Shown here piece by piece: positions 6,089-13,569 of a DNA stretch of 20,362 nt. Positions within the stretch are counted from its first letter, which is position 1, and each line of letters begins with the position of its first letter. The position numbers and the translations under genes are program-made. The stretch lies in the NCBI GenBank assembly GCA_029863175.1, contig JAOTVX010000053.1, positions 1-20,362 on the forward strand. The letters run 5' to 3'. This DNA is from Betaproteobacteria bacterium. Lineage in GTDB: Bacteria > Pseudomonadota > Gammaproteobacteria > Burkholderiales > SG8-41. The notes below the pieces were generated by a model, which searched no databases, was not told where the DNA came from, and saw nothing but the letters and a program-made list of their open reading frames with translations.

Positions 6089-7066
6089 TCATGTCGTCAA
6101 ACGCCTTCTGCCGAGCAGCCATAACATCAGCGGTACCCCGATGATCGCCGTTAACACGCCGACGGGCAGCTGTTGCGGCGCGACGAGCGTTCGCGCCACG
6201 GTATCGGCCACCGTGAGAAAGACACCGCCGAGCAGGACGGAGAGCGGAAGTAGCCAACGATAGGCGGCCACTCCCATCAATCTCACCGCATGCGGCACCA
6301 TCAGACCGACGAAACCCACGCTGCCGGCCAGCATGACCGCTGCGACTGTCGCGGCGGCAGCCACGGCGAAAATCCCGACCTGCAATGCCTTCACCGGCAG
6401 TCCGAGCGAGCGAGCCTTGGTCTCCCCGAGCGCAAGCAGGTCGAGCCCGCGTGCGCCGCTGGTAGCGAGGGCCGTGCCGAACAAGAGTACGATCCACGCC
6501 GCCAGCGGACTGTCCGCATAGGACAGGTCCCCCATGAGCCAGAACAGCATTCCCTTCACCTGCATGTGTGAGGCCGTCACCAACGTCAGGCTCACGAGAG
6601 CCGAAAATCCTGCAGCAAGCACGACACCGGTGAGCAGCAGGCGATATATGTCCCACTCGCCGCTGCGGAAACTCAGCCCAAACACGATCGCGATCGCGCA
6701 TGCGGCGCCGGCCAGAGCCGCCATGCTCATGAGTGCGACTCCCGCCCCTGCGACCAGCGCAAGCAGCGCACCCAGCGCAGCGCCGCTCGAAACTCCCAGC
6801 ACGTATGGGTCTGCCAGCGCGTTCCTCAGCAATGCCTGCAGCAAGGCACCGGCGAGCGCGAGCAGGCCGCCGCAAGCGAATGCGGCCAGGGCGCGCGGCG
6901 CGCGCAACTGCCAGATGATGTCGTGCACCAGCCCCGGTATGGGAAACAGAACGCTGTCGAGCACCTGGCGCGCCGAGATCGGGAACGGTCCGGCAACCAG
7001 CGCAAGGAAAACGCTCGCCACGGCAGCAACGACCAACGCTGTGCCGAGCGCTAGCGGGCGGGACAT
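6089..7066 (-). CDS. FecCD/BtuC-family ABC transporter permease
   Basis: An inner-membrane permease for iron chelates, haem or cobalamin. From ATG 7066 it has 325 residues, mostly hydrophobic and consistent with about ten helices. Family landmarks are LRAPRALAAFACGGLLALAG (about 55-75), ALLRNALADPYVLGVSSGAALGA, GDLSYAD, LALGETKARSLGLP, VGFVGLMVPHAVRLMG and ADTVARTLVAPQQLPVGVLT. ATG 7066 (MSRPL) is chosen over a TTG two codons upstream, as in related permeases. GGATGA heptamers begin 8 bases upstream of the ATG, so the 5' region is repeat-derived. The partner ATPase follows directly. No substrate-binding protein gene is adjacent. Confidence 0.92.
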   Translation of the reverse strand: MSRPLALGTALVVAAVASVFLALVAGPFPISARQVLDSVLFPIPGLVHDIIWQLRAPRALAAFACGGLLALAGALLQALLRNALADPYVLGVSSGAALGALLALVAGAGVALMSMAALAGAACAIAIVFGLSFRSGEWDIYRLLLTGVVLAAGFSALVSLTLVTASHMQVKGMLFWLMGDLSYADSPLAAWIVLLFGTALATSGARGLDLLALGETKARSLGLPVKALQVGIFAVAAAATVAAVMLAGSVGFVGLMVPHAVRLMGVAAYRWLLPLSVLLGGVFLTVADTVARTLVAPQQLPVGVLTAIIGVPLMLWLLGRRRLTT

Positions 7067-7073
7067 AACCAAA

Positions 7074-7260
7074 GGATGAAGGATGAGGGATGAGGCGGAG
7101 GCATGAATAGCTGTTCAAGGTTCAAGGTTCAAGGTTCAAGGTTCAAGGTTCAAGGTTCAAGCAAAACCGGACGAATCACGAATACGAAGTTCCCCGCTTT
7201 TAACTTGAAACTTAAAACTTTGACCGTTGAACCCGGAACATTGAACTTTGGACTCGGAAC
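7074..7260. repeat. Heptamer foldback element 4 (GTTCAAG type) with a GGATGAA block
   Basis: GGATGAA, GGATGAG, GGATGAG (7074-7094) are followed by seven exact GTTCAAG units (7113-7161). After a spacer, the right arm reads CTTGAAA, CTTAAAA, CTTTGAC, CGTTGAA, CCCGGAA, CATTGAA, CTTTGGA, CTCGGAA (7204-7259), eight units in 7-base register and broadly complementary. The spacer includes CGAATACGAAGTTCCCCGCT (7179-7198), also present in the element at 19056. The element fills the gap between the HAD gene and the permease. Confidence 0.92.
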
Positions 7261-7263
7261 ATC

Positions 7264-7305
7264 GACGGAAGACTTCCGTCAGTCGCCACGCCTCACTGGT
7301 CACCG
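7264..7305. repeat. 8-bp palindrome and degenerate GTGACCA heptamers after the HAD gene
   Basis: GACGGAAG (7264-7271) and CTTCCGTC (7273-7280) form a perfect palindrome around one A. On the minus strand the next bases read roughly GTGACCA, GTGAGGC, GTGGCGA, a degenerate heptamer series resembling the element at 18028. It lies just after the HAD stop codon. Confidence 0.45.
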
Positions 7306-7308
7306 CTT

Positions 7309-7971
7309 TCAGTCAAGACTGATGACGGGCCAGCCGCGGCTCGCCGCGTGCGCGCGCAGCGTATCGTCCGGATCGACGGCGACGGGGTGCGTCACGCGCT
7401 CGAGCAGCGGCAGGTCGTTCAACGAGTCGCTGTAGAACCACGACTCCTCGAACGTCCCCAGTGACGCGTCTCGGGACGCCAGCCATTCTTCGAGCCGCGC
7501 GACCTTGCCGTCGCGAAAGCACGGGGTACCGCGCACGGCGCCGGTGAACTCGCCGTTCACCTGCTCGGGGTCGGTGGCAATCAGGTTCCCGATTCCGAGC
7601 TCGTGTGCGATGGGTGCCGTCACGAAACTGTTGGTCGCCGTGATCACAGCGCGCAGGTCGCCGCTGTGTCCCTCGAGAAGCGCGTGCGCCTTCTGTCGCA
7701 TGATCGGACGGATCTTGCGTTCCATGAACTCGCGGTGCCAGGCGTCGAGCTGGGCGCGCGAGTGCCGCGAGAGTGGCTTCAACTGAAAGTCCAGAAAGGC
7801 GTGGATGTCGAGCGTGCCCGCCTTGTACTGTTCGTAGAACGCCTGGTTGCGTGCTTCGTACACCTCACGGTCCAGCACGCCCTGCTCGATCAGGAACTGC
7901 GCCCACTCGAAATCGCTGTCGCCAGCGAGCAGCGTATTGTCCAGATCGAACAAGGCCAATCGGTTATTCAA
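7309..7971 (-). CDS. HAD-superfamily phosphatase, subfamily IB (SerB-like)
   Basis: A cytosolic phosphomonoesterase of unknown substrate. The 220-residue product shows HAD motif I FDLDNTLL (D9, D11), motif II in VITATNS (109-115), a motif III lysine in RDGKV (K156), and motif IV FYSDSLNDLPLL (D182, D186). The long insert after motif I fits a C1 helical cap, as in SerB and CicA-like enzymes. The start is TTG 7971, with AGGGA seven bases upstream; no ATG precedes motif I. It begins one base after the hda stop, so the two are probably co-translated. The hda-HAD pair is typical of Betaproteobacteria. It is unlikely to be SerB itself, given its context and divergent cap. Confidence 0.9.
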   Translation of the reverse strand: MNNRLALFDLDNTLLAGDSDFEWAQFLIEQGVLDREVYEARNQAFYEQYKAGTLDIHAFLDFQLKPLSRHSRAQLDAWHREFMERKIRPIMRQKAHALLEGHSGDLRAVITATNSFVTAPIAHELGIGNLIATDPEQVNGEFTGAVRGTPCFRDGKVARLEEWLASRDASLGTFEESWFYSDSLNDLPLLERVTHPVAVDPDDTLRAHAASRGWPVISLD

Positions 7972-7972
7972 T

Positions 7973-8683
7973 CTAAGTTCCCTGAATCCTGGATCCCGCT
8001 GCCTGCGCGCCCGCCGCGTGGACCAGTTCGCGCACCAACGTCACCGTGACCGGCCGCTTCGTCTCCCTCGAGTACCGGTCCAGCGCGTCGAGCACCGCAA
8101 GCAATGATGGCAGATCGCGACGCACGTGCGCGAGCAGATATTCGCCGACCTCGGGCAATAGCGGGAAGCCGCGGGCCGCGGCGTGGTCGGTGAGCGCCCT
8201 CACCTTCTCCGCATCGCTCAGGCCGTGCACCCGGTAGACCAGCCCCCAGCCAAGTCGCGTCACCAGGTCGCCGCGCAGGGTCAGCTGGACCGGCGGCGCG
8301 GCACCGCTGGCAACAAGCGCCCCACCGCGCTCGCGCAGAGCATTGTAGAGATGAAACGCGGTCTCCTGCCCTTCCGCGCCAAGCTGGTCCAAATCGTCCA
8401 ATGCCACGCAATCCATGCAGTCCAGTCCGTCCCGCAATCCCGTCGTCGGTCCGCACGCGACATAGGCAGCGCTGGTCCCCGCGCTGTGTAGCGCGGCAAC
8501 CGTGGCCCTGAGCAGATGCGTGCGGCCGCTGCCACTCTCCCCCCACAAATAGAAAATGCGCTCTTGCGAGGCGCCGGCGGCGAGCCGTCCGAGGTTCACC
8601 AGCAACTCCGCGTTCCGGCCCGGGACGAAATTGTCGAGGGTAGGCGTGGGTGGCGCAGCGAAATCAAGCGCGAGCTGTCTCAC
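7973..8683 (-). CDS. hda: DnaA regulatory inactivator Hda
   Basis: Hda binds the DNA-loaded sliding clamp and stimulates ATP hydrolysis by DnaA, resetting initiation of replication. From GTG 8683 the product has 236 residues, the family size. This start is chosen because it gives VRQLALDF, where Q3-L4-A5-L6-D7-F8 is a clamp-binding motif, followed by PTLDNFVPGRNAELL. A longer frame back to 8800 would bury that motif. The AAA+ core shows a P-loop-like GESGSGRT (48-55), with arginine in place of the usual Walker A lysine, and Walker B VALDDLDQL (93-101). A DnaA domain III-like lid follows. It heads the minus-strand block and is divergent from purM. The last codons contain GGAT-type heptamers. 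Confidence 0.93.
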   Translation of the reverse strand: MRQLALDFAAPPTPTLDNFVPGRNAELLVNLGRLAAGASQERIFYLWGESGSGRTHLLRATVAALHSAGTSAAYVACGPTTGLRDGLDCMDCVALDDLDQLGAEGQETAFHLYNALRERGGALVASGAAPPVQLTLRGDLVTRLGWGLVYRVHGLSDAEKVRALTDHAAARGFPLLPEVGEYLLAHVRRDLPSLLAVLDALDRYSRETKRPVTVTLVRELVHAAGAQAAGSRIQGT

Positions 8684-8710
8684 GTGTGAGGCGGGAGCGA
8701 ACGCAGCGGT

Positions 8711-8727
8711 TCCATTTACGGTAAAAT
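8711..8727 (+). promoter_or_regulatory. Candidate purM promoter region
   Basis: TAAAAT (8722-8727) is a fair -10 and overlaps the small palindrome TTTAC-G-GTAAA (8715-8725). No clear -35 is visible at the right distance. The site lies in the divergent gap between hda and purM. Confidence 0.3.
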
Positions 8728-8818
8728 CCGGCTGACCCCGGACAGCGCCGAGGACATAGAGCGCCAGCACGTGCCTGTTGTCACGGCGGGCTGCGCGCAT
8801 ATCTTAGCTCAAATCCCC

Positions 8819-9937
8819 GTGCCGCCCTCTAAACGCAAGCCGACCTCGCAACGCGGCGCCCGACGCGCCGGCTCCCGCGCGCCACGTGCCCGGAAACCGC
8901 GGCAGCCGCGCACGCTCACCTACCGCGACGCCGGAGTCGACATCGACGCCGGCGAACAGCTGGTCGAGAACATCAAGCCGTTCGCGAAGAAGACGCTGCG
9001 CGAGGGTGTCCTGGCGGGCATCGGCGGCTTTGGCGCGCTGTTCCAGATCGCCCGCGACCGCTACCGCGAGCCGGTACTGGTCTCGGGCACCGACGGCGTG
9101 GGCACCAAGCTGAAGCTCGCGTTCGAGCTCAATCGCCACGGCACGATCGGTATCGACCTGGTCGCGATGAGCGTGAACGACATCCTGACGCACGGCGCGG
9201 AGCCGCTCTTCTTCCTCGATTACTTCGCCTGCGGCACGCTCGACGTGGCGACCGCAACCGAGGTGATCAGGGGCATCGCGGCCGGCTGCGAGCAGGCCGG
9301 CTGCGCACTGATCGGCGGCGAGACGGCCGAGATGCCGGGGATGTACCCGACGGGCGAGTACGACCTTGCGGGTTTTGCCGTCGGGATCGTGGAGAAAAGC
9401 CGCATCATCGACGGCTCGGGTATCGCCGCGGGCGACGTGGTGCTGGGGCTCGCTTCGAGCGGTGCCCATTCCAACGGCTATTCCCTCATTCGCAAAATCA
9501 TCGCGGTCAGGGGCCTCGACCTCTCGGCCCGGCTCGCCGGGCGGACGTTAGGCGAGCTGATACTGGAACCGACACGGATTTACGTGAAACCGGTCCTCAA
9601 GCTCGCCACGGCGATCGAGGTGAAGGGGCTCGCTCATATTACCGGCGGCGGCCTAGTGGATAACGTGCCGCGCATGCTTGCTGATGCGCTCGCCGCGCGA
9701 ATCGAGCGCGCGGCCTGGACAATGCCTCCGTTGTTCGCCTGGCTCCGGGACCAGGGCCACATCGCGGAGAAAGAGCTCTTTCGCGTTTTCAACTGCGGGA
9801 TCGGAATGGCGGTCGTGGTGGGACCGGGAGATGCGCAACGGGCGCTGCGGGCATTGCGCGCGGCGGGCGAAACCGCATGGCAAATCGGGCGCATCGAGCC
9901 GCGCGCGCCGGGTGGGCTGCAGACTATCATTGTCTAA
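8819..9937 (+). CDS. purM: Phosphoribosylformylglycinamidine cyclo-ligase
   Basis: PurM closes the imidazole ring of AIR with ATP in purine synthesis. Motifs include [13 protein letters not shown] (33-45), [47 protein letters not shown] and [13 protein letters not shown]. The product is 372 residues, about 20-25 longer than usual, because of a basic N-terminal stretch ([18 protein letters not shown] and on) before LTYRDAG. No ATG, GTG or TTG lies within it, so translation must begin at GTG 8819 or GTG 8771. I prefer 8819, since codon use between the two looks non-coding; neither has a clear ribosome site. A heptamer element separates it from purN, which acts two steps earlier in the same pathway. 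Confidence 0.95.
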   Translation: MPPSKRKPTSQRGARRAGSRAPRARKPRQPRTLTYRDAGVDIDAGEQLVENIKPFAKKTLREGVLAGIGGFGALFQIARDRYREPVLVSGTDGVGTKLKLAFELNRHGTIGIDLVAMSVNDILTHGAEPLFFLDYFACGTLDVATATEVIRGIAAGCEQAGCALIGGETAEMPGMYPTGEYDLAGFAVGIVEKSRIIDGSGIAAGDVVLGLASSGAHSNGYSLIRKIIAVRGLDLSARLAGRTLGELILEPTRIYVKPVLKLATAIEVKGLAHITGGGLVDNVPRMLADALAARIERAAWTMPPLFAWLRDQGHIAEKELFRVFNCGIGMAVVVGPGDAQRALRALRAAGETAWQIGRIEPRAPGGLQTIIV

Positions 9938-9941
9938 CTGC

Positions 9942-10009
9942 GTGAATGGTGAATGGTGAATGGTGAATAGTGAATGGATTAAAAATCCGTCACTCGTCAC
10001 TCATCACTG
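9942..10009. repeat. Heptamer foldback element 5 (GTGAATG type)
   Basis: The left arm is GTGAATG, GTGAATG, GTGAATG, GTGAATA, GTGAATG (9942-9976). A small GGATT/AATCC hairpin forms the turn. The right arm is GTCACTC, GTCACTC, ATCACTG (9989-10009). It starts 5 bases after the purM stop and ends 8 bases before the purN ATG, so it occupies practically the whole gap. Confidence 0.9.
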
Positions 10010-10016
10010 ATCTTCA

Positions 10017-10664
10017 ATGGCTGAAAAAACGATCGTCGTCCTCATCTCCGGCCGCGGCAGCAACATGGAGGCAATCCTGGGGGCACGTCTGCCTGCCCGC
10101 ATTGCTGCGGTAATCAGCAACGAGCCGGAGGCAAGGGGCCTCACGACCGCGCGCGCGAAGGGCATCGCAACCGCCGTCGTGCCGCACCGCGAGTTCTCGG
10201 ATCGGGCCGCGTTCGACGCGGCCCTGGCGGCGGCGATAGACGTCCATCAACCCGATTTGGTGGTGCTGGCCGGCTTCATGCGCATCCTCACCGGGGATTT
10301 CATCGCCCGCTACGCGGGCCGGCTCATGAATATCCATCCGTCGCTGCTGCCTGCATTTCCCGGACTGGACACGCACCGCCACGCCCTGGCAGCAGGCGTG
10401 CGCATCCACGGCTGCACCGTCCACCTCGTGACGCCCGCGCTTGATCGCGGGCCGATCATAGTGCAGGCCGCGGTGCCGGTGCTGCCCGGCGACAGCGAGG
10501 AAGCGTTGGCCGCGCGCGTGCTGCGCGAGGAGCATCGTATTTACCCGCAGGCGATCCGGTGGTTCTGCGAGGGCAAGCTAACTCTTGCCGCCGACGGCAC
10601 GGTGACCGTGCAGGGCGCGCGCGCGCCCGTGAACGCTTTGCTGTGCCCCGCGGTCGAAGGATGA
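10017..10664 (+). CDS. purN: Phosphoribosylglycinamide formyltransferase (GAR transformylase)
   Basis: PurN formylates GAR with 10-formyl-tetrahydrofolate in purine synthesis. The 215-residue product is of family length. It shows VVLISGRGSNMEAI (7-20), LVVLAGFMRIL, and the catalytic MNIHPSLLPAFPGLDTH with N105 and H107. The third catalytic residue is D143 in TPALDRGPII. These positions match N106, H108 and D144 of the E. coli enzyme. The ATG at 10017 directly gives the family N-terminus. No Shine-Dalgarno is visible: the bases just upstream are the end of heptamer element 5. A DUF3108 gene follows 42 bases downstream on the same strand, a common betaproteobacterial pairing. Confidence 0.96.
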   Translation: MAEKTIVVLISGRGSNMEAILGARLPARIAAVISNEPEARGLTTARAKGIATAVVPHREFSDRAAFDAALAAAIDVHQPDLVVLAGFMRILTGDFIARYAGRLMNIHPSLLPAFPGLDTHRHALAAGVRIHGCTVHLVTPALDRGPIIVQAAVPVLPGDSEEALAARVLREEHRIYPQAIRWFCEGKLTLAADGTVTVQGARAPVNALLCPAVEG

Positions 10665-10706
10665 AGAAACGCAAGGGAAACAAGGCCATCTCCGCTGGAT
10701 AGTGCC

Positions 10707-11786
10707 GTGAGAATCCATGCCACAACGACGCGCCTGACGCTCGCCATCGTCGGTTCATTGGCGCTTCATGCGCTGGTGATATCGAGCGCCCGCCTCGAGA
10801 TGGCGCCCCCGCCCCAGCCCGAAGCACCGCTCGAGGCGCGGCTTGTGCCCACGCCACCGCCCGCGGTAAAGCCATTGCCGGCAACCGCCCCGGCACGCAA
10901 GCCCCGTACGCGGCATGCTGCTGCAAAGCTTCCCGCGCCGCCCATCCCTGTGGTCGCCACATCGACCCCCCTATTCGTACCCCCGGAGTTGGACTATGAG
11001 GTGACGCCGGAACTGGAAGAGGCGCCCGTTGCCGGCGCGGAGCCGCTTCCGACCGAGCGTCTAGCCCTTGCGCCGGAGTCGGTTTCGGCAGTCCCCGTGG
11101 ATCCACAGCCGCGAAAAGGACGCATCGAGTACGCGATCCTCTACGGCAGCGGCGACGGCTTGCCGGTTGGCAGGGCCGTGCAGTCGTGGGAAATGCAAGA
11201 CGGCCGATACGTGCTCGCAAGTGATGCTGAAACCACGGGGCTGGTCGATGTCTTCGTCCCGCAGCAGTTGCGATACGTCAGCCAGGGCAGGATCACGTCG
11301 GAGGGCTTGCGGCCGGACTCGTTTCTTATAACCCGTACGCGCCGCGGCAAGACCGAGGAGGCTCGCGCGCGCTTTGACTGGAACAACGGGCAAATCCTCT
11401 ATGGCTATGCGCGCGAGCAGAAGGCGGCGGCGCTGACTGCGGGCACCCAGGACCTGATGAGCCTTGTCTACCACTACCACTTCACACTCGCGCCGCCCAA
11501 ACCGGGGCGCTTGCGGGTTCCAGTGACGAGCGGTAAGCGTTTCGAGACCTACGAGGTCGAAGTCTTTCCCGAGGAGGTCATCGACACGCCCATCGGCCAG
11601 TTGTGGGCCGTGCCCATGAAGCAATTGGCGCGTCCCGGTAAAGAGCACTTCGAGATGTGGCTCGCCGTTCAATACAACTATCTGCCGGTGCGGATCCGTC
11701 ACTACGACCGCAAGGGCGCCTACTCCGGCGAGCAAATTGCAGTCGAGATTCGCGTGGGCGATGCCAAGGAGATGGCGAGCCGGTAG
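10707..11786 (+). CDS. DUF3108 domain protein with N-terminal membrane anchor and proline-rich linker
   Basis: Function is unknown. The 359-residue product begins at GTG 10707. Residues about 9-26 (RLTLAIVGSLALHALVIS) form one membrane segment, followed by a proline- and alanine-rich stretch (about 33-130), a TonB-like layout suggesting a long periplasmic reach. The C-terminal part (about 138-350) contains IEYAILYGSGDGLPVGRAVQ, QDLMSLVYHYHF, GKRFETYEVEV and HFEMWLAVQYNYLPVRIRH, matching my knowledge of DUF3108, a predicted periplasmic beta-rich domain. It lies 42 bases after purN and is probably co-transcribed. A 10-base-period repeat element begins 18 bases after its stop. The domain call is from memory of family patterns. 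Confidence 0.82.
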   Translation: MRIHATTTRLTLAIVGSLALHALVISSARLEMAPPPQPEAPLEARLVPTPPPAVKPLPATAPARKPRTRHAAAKLPAPPIPVVATSTPLFVPPELDYEVTPELEEAPVAGAEPLPTERLALAPESVSAVPVDPQPRKGRIEYAILYGSGDGLPVGRAVQSWEMQDGRYVLASDAETTGLVDVFVPQQLRYVSQGRITSEGLRPDSFLITRTRRGKTEEARARFDWNNGQILYGYAREQKAAALTAGTQDLMSLVYHYHFTLAPPKPGRLRVPVTSGKRFETYEVEVFPEEVIDTPIGQLWAVPMKQLARPGKEHFEMWLAVQYNYLPVRIRHYDRKGAYSGEQIAVEIRVGDAKEMASR

Positions 11787-11804
11787 GCGAGTATCGGTAG
11801 AGCG

Positions 11805-11945
11805 TGTCTCAAGAATCCAAAAAGATAATTAGCCGCAGATAAACGCAGATGAACGCGGATAGAAAAACCAGGAAAATCCACCTCTTTCGATCGTGTCGGC
11901 GATTATCGGCGTCCATCGGCGGCTGCATTTCGGGTTCTTGAGACA
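11805..11945. repeat. MITE-like foldback with terminal inverted repeats and 10-base units
   Basis: Outer ends TGTCTCAAGAA (11805-11815) and TTCTTGAGACA (11935-11945) are perfect 11-bp inverted repeats, and similarity continues inward (16 of 18 bases). Inside the left end lie 10-base units GCAGATAAAC, GCAGATGAAC, then GCGGATAGAA. Inside the right end, read on the minus strand, are GCCGATGGAC, GCCGATAATC, GCCGA. The 141-bp element carries no ORF. I see no clear target-site duplication. Confidence 0.75.
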
Positions 11946-12018
11946 GCCTCAATAAAGGGCAGCTCTCGCCGCAATCCGACCCACCGCGCCATCCAACCGC
12001 CACGCTAACGACCGGCAG

Positions 12019-13278
12019 ATGCCCTTCTCGCGCCCGCAACTCGAGGCTGCAACGAAGGCGCTCGATCTCGTACTGGCGTTCGATCGCCCGGCCGATTCCG
12101 TGCTGCACGATTTCTTCCGCGCGCATCGGGCACTGGGGCCTGATGATCGGGCATTCGTCGCCGACGCCGTATATGGCGTACTGCGGCGTATGCGCACCGT
12201 TGACCATCTGGCACCGGGACGTGGGCCGCGGCGCATGGTGATCGCATGGCTTGCACGCTGCGCGGGCGCCAGCGTGCGGGACCTCGCGCACGTGCTGAGC
12301 GCGGACGAAGCGACGTGGCTTGCAGGGGTCAAGGCCGTGTCGTTGGGCGAGTTGCCGCTCGCCGCCAGGCTGGAGCTGCCTGATTGGGTCGTTGAGAAGC
12401 TGAGAGCGACGCTCACCGAATCCGACCTCGTCGCGCTCGTGCGCGGCCTGAACGAGCCTGCGTCGCTCGATCTGCGCGTAAACACGCTGCTGGCCAAGCG
12501 GGAGGAAGTGCTGAGGGAGCTTGCTGCGAGCGCAATCCCCGCCGTGCCAACGCCCTATTCGCCGATCGGCGTGCGCGTCCGCGGCAGGCCACCGATCAAG
12601 CGCCATCCGCTTTTCGCTCGTGGAGCGGTGGAAGTCCAGGACGAGAGCAGCCAGCTGCTCGGATTCCTGGTCGCGCCACGCCGGCACGATCTTGTCGTCG
12701 ATTTCTGCGCAGGGGCCGGCGGCAAGACGCTGCTGCTGGGCGCGCTCACGCACTCGCACGGCCGCATCTATGCCTTTGACGTTTCCGCGACGCGCCTCGC
12801 CCGGTTAAAGCCCCGGCTCAAGCGCTCTGGCCTCTCGAACGTCCATCCGCAAGTCATTGGCAACGAGAACGACGCCCGCGTCAAACGCCTCGCGGGCAAG
12901 ATCGACCGGGTGCTGGTCGATGCGCCCTGCAGCGGCCTTGGGACATTGCGCCGAAACCCGGACCTGAAGTGGCGCCAGTCGCCGCAGTCGGTAGCGGAAC
13001 TCACCGTGAAACAGGCGGCCATCGTGCACGCGGCCGCCCGTCTGGTAAAACCCGGCGGGCGTTTGATCTACGCCACCTGCAGCGTCCTCCGGGAGGAGAA
13101 TGAGAATATCGTCGGCCGGTTCCTCGAAGAGCACACTGAGTTCAGGTCCGTGGCATGCAGTGCCCTGCTCGCGCAGCAGCGCATTGCGCTGGACGCGGGA
13201 GAGTTCCTGCAGCTGCGCCCCCACATCCACGCGACTGACGGGTTCTTCGCGGCCGTGCTCGAACGCGCTAGCCCCTAG
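12019..13278 (+). CDS. RsmB/NOP2-family RNA (cytosine-C5) methyltransferase
   Basis: A SAM-dependent m5C methyltransferase, probably acting on rRNA. The 419-residue product has a NusB-like helical N-terminal part (about 1-150, including DDRAFVADAVYGVLRRM), then HPLFARGAVEVQDESSQLLG (196-215), SAM motif I VVDFCAGAGGKTLLLG (226-241), motif IV DAPCSGLGTLRRNPDLKW with C304, and motif VI YATCSVLREENE with catalytic C354. The two cysteines are those expected for release and catalysis in this family. Length fits RsmB (about 430). I give no symbol, because orthologous rsmB usually sits beside fmt, so this may be a paralogue with another target. The ATG at 12019 has only a weak ribosome site. Confidence 0.9.
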   Translation: MPFSRPQLEAATKALDLVLAFDRPADSVLHDFFRAHRALGPDDRAFVADAVYGVLRRMRTVDHLAPGRGPRRMVIAWLARCAGASVRDLAHVLSADEATWLAGVKAVSLGELPLAARLELPDWVVEKLRATLTESDLVALVRGLNEPASLDLRVNTLLAKREEVLRELAASAIPAVPTPYSPIGVRVRGRPPIKRHPLFARGAVEVQDESSQLLGFLVAPRRHDLVVDFCAGAGGKTLLLGALTHSHGRIYAFDVSATRLARLKPRLKRSGLSNVHPQVIGNENDARVKRLAGKIDRVLVDAPCSGLGTLRRNPDLKWRQSPQSVAELTVKQAAIVHAAARLVKPGGRLIYATCSVLREENENIVGRFLEEHTEFRSVACSALLAQQRIALDAGEFLQLRPHIHATDGFFAAVLERASP

Positions 13279-13294
13279 GAGTTTGTCAGACTTC

Positions 13295-13330
13295 AGCAGC
13301 CTGTCGGGATGCAAAGTCCGACAGGCTGCT
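13295..13330 (+). repeat. 13-bp hairpin element after the methyltransferase gene
   Basis: AGCAGCCTGTCGG (13295-13307) pairs perfectly with CCGACAGGCTGCT (13318-13330) around a 10-base loop. It begins 17 bases after the stop codon but has no T-run, so a REP-like or processing role fits as well as termination. Bases 13331-13569 before the desaturase hold no ORF or repeat I can support; an AGGAAA ribosome site stands at 13561-13566. Confidence 0.6.
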
Positions 13331-13569
13331 AGGCAATCGCCGACGCTGGGCCAAAAGAGTGAACATTCGCGCTCAATACGGGTCCAATCCAAGTTGGCTC
13401 GGTACCCGGGCGGCGCGGTGCCCACCGAGGTAGAATTAGCAACATAATCAATATACTGAACGCCTTATTCGTCGCCGTTCCCCGTTCCGTTCAAGGGCGA
13501 AATCACTATGCCCGGTGGGGGAATTTCGATACACTGCGACAACGTTAGCCTTCGCACTCGAGGAAACTG

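Noticed and set aside
7073..7308. Cobalamin riboswitch upstream of the permease
   Set aside because: The gap is heptamer repeat with no B12-box-like sequence that I could find.
8684..8800. Longer hda starting at 8800
   Set aside because: It would place 39 residues before the clamp-binding QLALDF motif, which belongs at the very N-terminus.
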